Part shown: positions 16,571 to 22,210 of the stretch, in pieces
Numbering within the stretch: position 1 is the stretch's first letter
Layout of the letters: every line of letters begins with the position of its first letter
Assembly: GCA_900772745.1 (NCBI GenBank)
Contig: CAAGRV010000164.1
Span: 1 to 31,167, forward strand
Reading direction: 5' to 3'
Origin: Clostridia bacterium
GTDB taxonomy: Bacteria > Bacillota > Clostridia > Christensenellales > UBA3700
Length of the DNA: 31,167 bases
The notes under the pieces: generated by a model
Seen by the model: only the letters and a program-made list of their open reading frames with translations
What the model was told of the DNA's origin: nothing
Database searches by the model: none
Program-made: the position numbers and the translations under genes

Positions 16571-16605
16571 AATAGCTCAATCACTCAGGTTGAGTTATTT
16601 TTTTT
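16571..16605 (+). terminator. Terminator of the tRNA operon
   Basis: Ten-base stem AATAGCTCAA / TTGAGTTATT (one G-T pair), nine-base loop, then six further T. Confidence 0.85.
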
Positions 16606-16666
16606 ATTCTTTTTACTCCCCTGCCACACAGCATAAAATTGTTTATTTACAGCCAAAAAACAGCAT

Positions 16667-16704
16667 AAAAAAATCACCATATAGGAATACCCTACATAGT
16701 GATT
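16667..16704 (-). terminator. Terminator of the predicted antisense RNA
   Basis: Minus-strand stem of 14 positions with 12 paired (outer AATCAC / GTGATT), five-base loop, followed by a run of T. No minus-strand gene other than the predicted antisense RNA ends here. Confidence 0.6.
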
Positions 16705-16777
16705 ACCAGTTTTCTTTCACCCTCTTGACAAAATCGGCGTTGCCTGATTTGCTTTGAAGAAAAGGAGGTTAATTTTT

Positions 16778-16861
16778 ATGAAAGATTTCATCGATACAAT
16801 AGCTGCTCTCGTACAAACTTGCTATTATATCATTTGTATCTACAAAATTTTCAAAAACTAA
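16778..16861 (+). CDS. 27-residue hydrophobic peptide, candidate type I toxin
   Basis: A very short ORF preceded by AAAGGAGG seven bases after whose end lies the ATG: among the strongest ribosome binding sites in the window. The peptide begins MKDFID, has a hydrophobic stretch TIAALVQTCYYIICIY at residues 7-22 that could span or lie in the membrane, and ends with basic KIFKN. Size and polarity resemble small membrane toxins of type I systems, but I recognise no named family. An antisense RNA is predicted over it. A TTGACA lies about 50 bases upstream with only a poor -10 (TTTGCT). No clear terminator follows; an AT-only hairpin (TATTAAAA / TTTTAATA) lies about 50 bases after the stop. Coding is likely from the ribosome binding site; toxicity is inference. 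Confidence 0.6.
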   Translation: MKDFIDTIAALVQTCYYIICIYKIFKN

Positions 16862-16875
16862 CTCTCCCACTTTGG

Positions 16876-16904
16876 AGTATATCAGACAACCCCAATTTTG
16901 TCAA
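16876..16904 (-). promoter_or_regulatory. Promoter of the predicted antisense RNA
   Basis: Minus-strand TTGACA, 17-base spacer, TATACT; predicted start about eight bases beyond the stop codon of the peptide ORF on the other strand. Confidence 0.65.
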
Positions 16905-17182
16905 ACCCTATTAAAAAGTCTTTTAATACACCCTAGCCTACTCAATCAAACTGCCTTGCCAGCTTTTGATAATAACAACTAGATTGATATTGCACTTTTA
17001 GATGAACTTGATAATTTTATAACTATCATAATTTCGAGCCTTGGTAACAAATCCAAAACATTTGATAACCTTGCCTAAATAGTACTAGTTTTGTAATCTA
17101 AAAAAATAGTTCAGTTTTGTAACATTTCCATATTATATCAGTCGCTACTACTTTCAGCCCTAAAATTTGACTAACGTAGGCC
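16905..17182. other. AT-rich intergenic stretch without recognised features
   Basis: About 280 bases. I see a small AT-only inverted repeat at about 16909-16928 and a loose direct repeat (AGTTTTGTAA twice, about 30 bases apart, near 17080-17120), but no gene, promoter or terminator. Confidence 0.5.
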
Positions 17183-17211
17183 TTGACATTTTGAACACCT
17201 GCCTTTATAAT
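17183..17211 (+). promoter_or_regulatory. Perfect sigma-A promoter of RNA gene 1
   Basis: TTGACA, 17-base spacer, TATAAT: full consensus, with no protein-coding gene downstream before a terminator. Confidence 0.8.
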
Positions 17212-17217
17212 GAATAT

Positions 17218-17350
17218 GCGGTATCCTGGGTTCACAAATGTGAAAGTATATGGACGCAGTCGCATATACACGGCAACAATATGTTTAGGATACATTATAG
17301 TAATGTGTTGTTGCTACTTAACTGTTCTTTTTTGGAACGGTTATTTTTTT
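17218..17350 (+). ncRNA. Stand-alone small RNA 1 (about 133 nt), family unknown
   Basis: Defined by a perfect promoter and a strong terminator with no credible ORF between. Helices visible by eye: A GTATCCT (17221-17227) with AGGATAC (17287-17293); hairpin TTCAC/GTGAA (17231-17244); hairpin GTATATG/CATATAC (17246-17269) extended by GAC/GTC; C GCAACAA (17273-17279) with TTGTTGC (17308-17314). Helices A and C cross, so the RNA can form a pseudoknot. It does not show the hallmarks of SRP RNA, 6S, tmRNA, RNase P or the riboswitches I know. The next RNA gene has a similar strand order. Confidence 0.7.
17319..17350 (+). terminator. Terminator of RNA gene 1
   Basis: Nine-base stem TAACTGTTC / GAACGGTTA (one G-T pair) followed by seven T. 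Confidence 0.85.
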
Positions 17351-17439
17351 GTTTCATTTTGTGCTTGTTTAATCATTTATCATGTATATTTTATTTTTTT
17401 ACTCCATCGAAATTTTACATTTGGTATTTGTTTACCCTA

Positions 17440-17468
17440 TTGACAAAAAGATTTTTATAACCTATAAT
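17440..17468 (+). promoter_or_regulatory. Perfect sigma-A promoter of RNA gene 2
   Basis: TTGACA, 17-base spacer, TATAAT: full consensus, 90 bases after the terminator of RNA gene 1. Confidence 0.85.
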
Positions 17469-17474
17469 TTAATC

Positions 17475-17615
17475 ACTCTGGTAGGTAAATAAGCCTGAAG
17501 TCAAGGGGGGACCGCTTGACCGAGCGAAGTAGCAAAGGGGTTGAAATTCTTCACCATCGAGTGATACGGGCTGTGAGGCTTCGCAGGAGAGGTTACGAAA
17601 GTAACCTCTTTTTTT
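17475..17615 (+). ncRNA. Stand-alone small RNA 2 (about 141 nt), family unknown
   Basis: Bounded by a perfect promoter and a GAAA-tetraloop terminator; more G+C-rich than its surroundings, as for a structured RNA. Helices visible: A ATCACTC (from 17472, so the start may be a few bases earlier) with GAGTGAT (17559-17565); hairpin GTCAAG/CTTGAC (17500-17520); C GCGAAG (17524-17529) with CTTCGC (17579-17584); a small hairpin near 17539-17555. A and C cross, again a pseudoknot. An alternative local hairpin CTGTGA/TCGCAG would compete with C. Part of it (AAGGGGGGACCGC) faintly recalls a T-box, but one base is missing and no gene follows. Family not recognised. Confidence 0.72.
17588..17615 (+). 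terminator. Terminator of RNA gene 2
   Basis: Perfect nine-base stem AGAGGTTAC / GTAACCTCT with a GAAA tetraloop, ending in seven T. Confidence 0.95.
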
Positions 17616-17644
17616 GTCTTTTTTGGTTTGGTTGAGCAATAAAG

Positions 17645-17669
17645 AACGCCCCATATAGTATGGAGCGTT
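17645..17669. terminator. Bidirectional hairpin after the transglutaminase gene
   Basis: Ten-base stem AACGCCCCAT / ATGGAGCGTT (one G-T pair), five-base loop. It lies just after the minus-strand stop at 17678; T-rich on both sides, so it can also back up RNA gene 2. Confidence 0.7.
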
Positions 17670-17677
17670 TTTGCTAG

Positions 17678-20449
17678 TTATGATTTTGTAAATATGAGAT
17701 CGCTACGTATATCGCTGCCTTTGTGACTTTGGCGAGTGACCGTCCAGCCGTTGACTCTGATGGTACTTAGAAAATAAGTTTCATTCCACAACTTATTATT
17801 GCAATCTACCACGATACGATATTCTGTTTTGTTGCCATACAGCCTTTCCAAATTGAGCGACATATAGTCGACTAGTTTTTTCAAATCGGCTTTATCCCTT
17901 GCAACCATATCAATTATCTCGCCATCGGCAGTGATATACCAAGTGTTGGCATACACATTGTAGTTGGCGTCGCCCGCATAATAGTCGCCCGCGATATTGC
18001 GGTTGTCTTGACAGTGCTCGCCTCCCGAAAGAGGACCTGACGACGGTGTGGTCATAAACAGATATTCTTCCATGTGTTTTTCTTGTTTATTAGAATATCC
18101 GGTGCTTGCCCACGTCGCATCGCAAATATACCAATAATCACCTATTTTGAGCTTGTTCCAAGCGTGACCGACTTTGCCCGATTTTCCCACTATTTTATAA
18201 CACTCTATGCCCTCTATGCGACACATAATGTCGAATGCAATCGCTATACCATTGCACACTGCCACGCCGTCATCGAATACTCCCTCGGCATAAAAGCTAT
18301 TGTTGCCCGTGATAGTTATGTTGTCAATCGCCCCGCTGCCAGTGGCTTCATCCGCCAATTCGTGGTCATACACGACATTGTTGCTCAACCAGTCGTATAT
18401 TGCGTGGACTTTTTCGAAGTCGTCCATATTGTCGTCAATGATAGTTCTGAGCACTGCTTTTGCCTTGTTGTAAATACGCTCGGCATTGCTATCCACGACA
18501 GGCACAGGACGATACCCACGTTCCATCGCCATATACATTTCGATAGTTGTGCTCATAGTTGCGGTCTTGGTGATTTGATTTATCTTGAAACCGTCATAGT
18601 CAGTCGCCCTGCCATAGCCGTAGTGTCCGACATTGCCCACGTATTCGCTATATGACACGGACGGAGTCTTGTTGGTCGGTTGGGTAGCCATATTGAGTCG
18701 GAGCAAAATCCAATATTCGAACCCCGAACCCATTTGTGCTGTCGCAAAACTGATATTGAGAGCCTCTGGGAATTTTCCAGTAACTTCTCTAATGAGTTCG
18801 TTAACATTATCAGGCACTTTTCCTTCAAAATTTAAGCAAACTTTTGTTTCCTTAAACTCCTCATAACCTTTAGTGGTCGAGAACTTGAACTCGTCATAGT
18901 GCATAATAAAATACCACATAAAGTCTTTGAACTCTTCTTTGGAAGTCATATAATAGTTGTGCTCTTTGCCCAAAAACTCATAATATTTGGTCAAATACTT
19001 TTGCTCTGTCGCATTGGAAACATCCACGTACATTGTTTTGGGCTCACTAGCTTGACTATCTTCGCCTACGAACGTAGTGACTTGATAAGTGTTACCCTTG
19101 TTGATGAGTCCCGTTGCATTGAACACATTGTCATTGAAAAGCATAGGGTGAGTGTCGCTAGAATAGACTTGACCATTGATACTAACTTGGTGTTTGGTAG
19201 CGGTCAAAATATTGTCTTTCCAAGTGATATAGATATTTGGATAATAGTTGTCTGCGTCGAGTTGGACGTCGTATGGTCTGATAAATCCGTCAGCTGTCAC
19301 GTTGAGCGTCGCCAAGCTTAGACCTCTGTCAGTATAAATCTGCATTTTATGCTCGCCTATCGACAGATTTTGAAACAACGGATTGTTCTGAATAGTCATT
19401 GTCGGCTTTTTGGTGTTCAAACTATAATACGACGTTGAAAGAGGCATATCATCAATGCAAACTTTTAGTACAATTCCGTTGGGTGCAACCATATCTTCGA
19501 ACTCGACGAGCATATTTTTGGTGGTTGCCTTAGAAAAATTGATAGTCTTGTCCACAATCGCATAAGGTGTATTTTGGACAATATTGAGATAAGATATAGT
19601 TTGTTTGTCGCCGTCATAATTTATTCTCAAAGCTATTTTTGTGCCATAAGTAAATTGTGACAAATAAGACTTGTCGATGACAATTCTTCTATTTTCGCTG
19701 TCGATGGCATATTTTGAATCGCCCAAAGCTTTCACCAAAACGCCATCAATTTTTACGCCATCGTCATAGCTGATGACATAATCGGTATAAGAACCTGCCT
19801 TGTAAAAAAGCTCTGTTTCTGATACCAAACTGCCGTCCGATGCCAAAGAAATATGCGTATTTGATGTCAAAATAGGCTCGGGGCTTGGTGGCTGTGGTGT
19901 ATCAGGCTCTGTTGGATTTGGTTGTGGAATATCCGGCTCTGTTGGATTTGGATTTGGCTGTGGTGTGTCAGGCTCTGTTGGATTTGGGTTAGGCCCAGGT
20001 GTATCAGGCTCTGACGGATTTGGGTTAGGTTGAGGAATGTCAGGCTCTGATGGGTTTGGATTTGGCTGAGGAATATCAGGCTCTGATGGGTTTGGCTGTG
20101 GCAAAACTTGAGTATCAATTTCAAATACTATGGTTGCCGTTTTGCTTATAGCCTTGTTTGCCTCGGATATTGCATATACGCTCGCAATATAACTGCCCGC
20201 CGCCATACCTTTGCAACTATAATGCGGATATTGGAGATTTTTTGAAAGTAGTTCTACTTTGTTGGAATCGGAAATTGTTAGACGATAGGACTTCGCCCCA
20301 TCAATCGCACTCCATACCAATGCTTGCTGGCTATCTTCATAGCGCATAGTAATAGCCGTCAAGCCATTTCCACCCGAAGGCAAAAATACGCACGAGGTCA
20401 AACTCAGCAACATAACAATTATCAACAATACGCTTATATACTTCTTCAT
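17678..20449 (-). CDS. Surface lipoprotein with transglutaminase-like domain
   Basis: 923 residues. Seen: signal peptide with lipobox LTSC (Cys20); a fibronectin/Ig-like domain at about 30-112; a proline-rich linker 116-192 of 10-12-residue repeats (PNPNPSEPDIPQ type); beta-rich Ig-like regions to about 480; and a C-terminal transglutaminase-like (papain-fold) domain with the catalytic triad C732 (DGVAVCNG), H762 (GHAWN) and D777 (ICDATWA). In bacteria such domains act as proteases or crosslinkers; the substrate is unknown. The linker probably lifts the catalytic part off the membrane or through the wall. No ribosome binding site precedes the ATG and a -10 box ends six bases before it, so the mRNA seems leaderless. 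Monocistronic, with its own terminator. Confidence 0.86.
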   Translation of the reverse strand: MKKYISVLLIIVMLLSLTSCVFLPSGGNGLTAITMRYEDSQQALVWSAIDGAKSYRLTISDSNKVELLSKNLQYPHYSCKGMAAGSYIASVYAISEANKAISKTATIVFEIDTQVLPQPNPSEPDIPQPNPNPSEPDIPQPNPNPSEPDTPGPNPNPTEPDTPQPNPNPTEPDIPQPNPTEPDTPQPPSPEPILTSNTHISLASDGSLVSETELFYKAGSYTDYVISYDDGVKIDGVLVKALGDSKYAIDSENRRIVIDKSYLSQFTYGTKIALRINYDGDKQTISYLNIVQNTPYAIVDKTINFSKATTKNMLVEFEDMVAPNGIVLKVCIDDMPLSTSYYSLNTKKPTMTIQNNPLFQNLSIGEHKMQIYTDRGLSLATLNVTADGFIRPYDVQLDADNYYPNIYITWKDNILTATKHQVSINGQVYSSDTHPMLFNDNVFNATGLINKGNTYQVTTFVGEDSQASEPKTMYVDVSNATEQKYLTKYYEFLGKEHNYYMTSKEEFKDFMWYFIMHYDEFKFSTTKGYEEFKETKVCLNFEGKVPDNVNELIREVTGKFPEALNISFATAQMGSGFEYWILLRLNMATQPTNKTPSVSYSEYVGNVGHYGYGRATDYDGFKINQITKTATMSTTIEMYMAMERGYRPVPVVDSNAERIYNKAKAVLRTIIDDNMDDFEKVHAIYDWLSNNVVYDHELADEATGSGAIDNITITGNNSFYAEGVFDDGVAVCNGIAIAFDIMCRIEGIECYKIVGKSGKVGHAWNKLKIGDYWYICDATWASTGYSNKQEKHMEEYLFMTTPSSGPLSGGEHCQDNRNIAGDYYAGDANYNVYANTWYITADGEIIDMVARDKADLKKLVDYMSLNLERLYGNKTEYRIVVDCNNKLWNETYFLSTIRVNGWTVTRQSHKGSDIRSDLIFTKS
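19874..20104 (-). repeat. In-frame tandem repeats coding the proline-rich linker
   Basis: Six imperfect units of 30-36 bases encoding variants of PNPNPSEPDIPQ (S/T and I/T changes). Repeats of this type change number readily by slippage and are often collapsed in short-read assemblies. Confidence 0.85.
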
Positions 20450-20455
20450 ATTTTT

Positions 20456-20484
20456 ATTTTAACATAATAATATAGGTTTTACAA
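20456..20484 (-). promoter_or_regulatory. Leaderless-type promoter of the transglutaminase lipoprotein
   Basis: Minus-strand TTGTAA, 17-base spacer, TAAAAT, with six bases between the -10 and the ATG, placing the predicted start at the A of the ATG. Confidence 0.5.
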
Positions 20485-20518
20485 TTATTTTTTTCTCGGC
20501 AATTTTCAATTTTTTATC

Positions 20519-20545
20519 AAAAAAGACACACCAAAGTGTGCCTTT
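20519..20545 (-). terminator. Terminator of the antiporter gene
   Basis: Minus-strand stem AAAGGCACAC / GTGTGTCTTT (one G-T pair), loop TTTG, then T run. Confidence 0.85.
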
Positions 20546-20565
20546 CGAATCAAAGTTGATATAAA

Positions 20566-21978
20566 TTAGTCTTTGTCAGCTTGATTTGTGTCGTCCAAGC
20601 TACCTTGTTGAGCCTTTTGTTCCGCCTCAGCCTTGATGACTTCTTGTTGGGTAGACGCCTTTGGTTTGATATTGGCAATGTCTTCACCGCTCAAAAAGTC
20701 TTTGACTTCGTTGAGAGCCGCAGCAGTACGAACAACCGTGTCGAGTGCGCCGATTTTGTCTGCATCAAGTGGCTCGTTTGGATATTTCTTGAACATATAT
20801 TTCAAAATGATTGGAGTCAAAATAGATGATGCAACGATGAGTAAAATGATTGCTGGGAAGTATTGGGATTGGATAAGTCCAAGCTTTTCACCCGTCTGAG
20901 CAACAATCAAACATACCTCGCCTCTTACCATCATTCCCACGCCCACTTTTACGCATTGGTTTGGCGTATATTTGCATACGGCAGCACCCACGCCACAACC
21001 AACAAGTTTGGCGGCCATACCGCCGATGATGAACGCCAAGCTGAACAAAACAAGTGTTAGGTTTAGGTTTTCGAGCAAGGCATTATAAGGCAAGCAAATA
21101 CCAATGTTGGCAAAGAAAATTGGCGAGAATATCATATAAGCACTGATGTCAATACGGCGTTCGACATACTCTGTTTCGCTCATATTCGACAGCATCATAC
21201 CTGCAAGGAATGAGCCTGTGATAGCCGCAACGCCGAACATTTCTTCTGCCGCCCAAGCATATAGGAAACATAGGATAAGTCCGAATGCTGACAATCTACG
21301 CGTGTGTGGGAATTTTTTGCTGAGTTGTTTGAAGATGAAGTGCATCAAAAATCCGAACGCAATGCCAATCACGAAGAACAACAACACGTTGAGAAGTACC
21401 GCAACACCAGCAAGTTTATGAATATCTCCGCCCAATGCTTTGACAAGTTTTACGCCCAAAGTCTTTGGGTCGGTAGATGCTGTAAAGAATGCCAAAATGA
21501 CGATACCGATAATATCATCAAGCACGGCTGCTGTGACGATAGACGCGCCAACTTTGCCGTGAAGTACGCCAAGTTCTTTGAGGCAAGCAACGGTGATGCC
21601 CACAGAAGTTGCAGTCAAAATTACACCAAAAAACCATCTCTCTTTGGTCGCAATATCAGGTATAATCCAAGATACTCCAAAGCCTACAAGAAGTGGCACG
21701 ATAACACCAAGTGACGTAATCAAAATTGATGCAACGCCATTCTTTTTAATCTCCTTGAAGTTGGTCTCCATACCTGCGGAAAACATAATAAGATTGACAC
21801 CAATGGTGGCAAATACGGTAAGCTCCATAGAGCCTTTGACAAGTCCAGTCGCACCCAAAAGGATACCTGCAAGCAAAAAACCTAGTACTTGAGGTAGGCC
21901 AATTTTCTTCATAATGATGCCGAAAATCTTGGTTGTGAACAGTATTGTTGCCAAAACTAGAAAAAATTTGTAATCCAT
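20566..21978 (-). CDS. CPA2-family cation:proton antiporter (Kef/NapA type)
   Basis: Membrane antiporter exchanging Na+ or K+ for H+. Seen: about 12 hydrophobic helices over residues 1-400; IGLPQVLGFLLAGILLG near 26-42; the double aspartate D154-D155 in AAVLDDIIGIV, the electrogenic ion-binding pair of NapA-like proteins; FFANIG; GMMVRGEVCLIVA near residue 365. The C-terminal 70 residues are charged and soluble (QQEVIKAEAEQKAQQ) with no TrkA-N domain. 470 residues. The open frame begins at 22038, but that codon lies inside the -35 box; the chosen ATG has AGGGAGGG seven bases upstream. Confidence 0.9.
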   Translation of the reverse strand: MDYKFFLVLATILFTTKIFGIIMKKIGLPQVLGFLLAGILLGATGLVKGSMELTVFATIGVNLIMFSAGMETNFKEIKKNGVASILITSLGVIVPLLVGFGVSWIIPDIATKERWFFGVILTATSVGITVACLKELGVLHGKVGASIVTAAVLDDIIGIVILAFFTASTDPKTLGVKLVKALGGDIHKLAGVAVLLNVLLFFVIGIAFGFLMHFIFKQLSKKFPHTRRLSAFGLILCFLYAWAAEEMFGVAAITGSFLAGMMLSNMSETEYVERRIDISAYMIFSPIFFANIGICLPYNALLENLNLTLVLFSLAFIIGGMAAKLVGCGVGAAVCKYTPNQCVKVGVGMMVRGEVCLIVAQTGEKLGLIQSQYFPAIILLIVASSILTPIILKYMFKKYPNEPLDADKIGALDTVVRTAAALNEVKDFLSGEDIANIKPKASTQQEVIKAEAEQKAQQGSLDDTNQADKD

Positions 21979-22009
21979 ATCTAGTACCCTCCCTTTTTTT
22001 ATCGCATAC

Positions 22010-22038
22010 ATTATAGTCTTTATGTGTAAAAGTGTCAA
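22010..22038 (-). promoter_or_regulatory. Perfect sigma-A promoter of the antiporter gene
   Basis: Minus-strand TTGACA, 17-base spacer, TATAAT, predicted start about 25 bases before the ATG. Confidence 0.85.
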
Positions 22039-22080
22039 ACAATTATAGCTCTACTCCAACATTTTTTTGTAAAATTACAC

Positions 22081-22106
22081 AAAAAAGATTGCAATTTTTT
22101 GCAACC
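22081..22106 (-). terminator. Terminator of the large surface-protein gene
   Basis: Minus-strand stem GGTTGCAA / TTGCAATC (one G-T pair), four-base loop, six T. Lies about 105 bases after the stop at 22211. Confidence 0.7.
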
Positions 22107-22210
22107 TTTTTGTTATATTTTCGTGACGATTTCAACTATTTTTATTTGTCTTAGCTACCCTGCCAGCAAGGTATTGTTGCATTTATTTTCCGTTGCCAAT
22201 TCCAAAAGTC

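Larger units (their letters stand above)
16667..16869 (-). ncRNA. Predicted antisense RNA covering the 27-codon ORF
   Basis: Inferred from signals only: a promoter TTGACA-17-TATACT just beyond the ORF stop, and a hairpin-plus-T terminator upstream of the ORF on the opposite side. The transcript of about 200 nt would be complementary to the whole peptide ORF, its ribosome binding site and its leader. It holds no convincing ORF of its own. This is the layout of a type I antitoxin RNA. Confidence 0.5.

Noticed and set aside
17167..17460. Open frames of 77-97 codons across RNA gene 1
   Set aside because: They cross the promoter and terminator of the RNA gene, lack a ribosome binding site and have unlikely composition.
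17500..17520. T-box-like AAGGGGGGACCGC in RNA gene 2
   Set aside because: One base short of the T-box consensus, inside a local hairpin, and no aminoacyl-tRNA synthetase or amino-acid gene follows the terminator.
17218..17615. SRP RNA, 6S RNA or an HDV-like ribozyme as identity for the two RNA genes
   Set aside because: The SRP GGAAGCAGC-type loop is absent, there is no long rod with central bubble as in 6S, and the strand order differs from HDV-like ribozymes (the second strand lies just before, not at the start of, the inner region).
19874..20104. CRISPR-like repeats
   Set aside because: The repeats are in frame within a coding sequence, have no unique spacers and encode a proline-rich linker.
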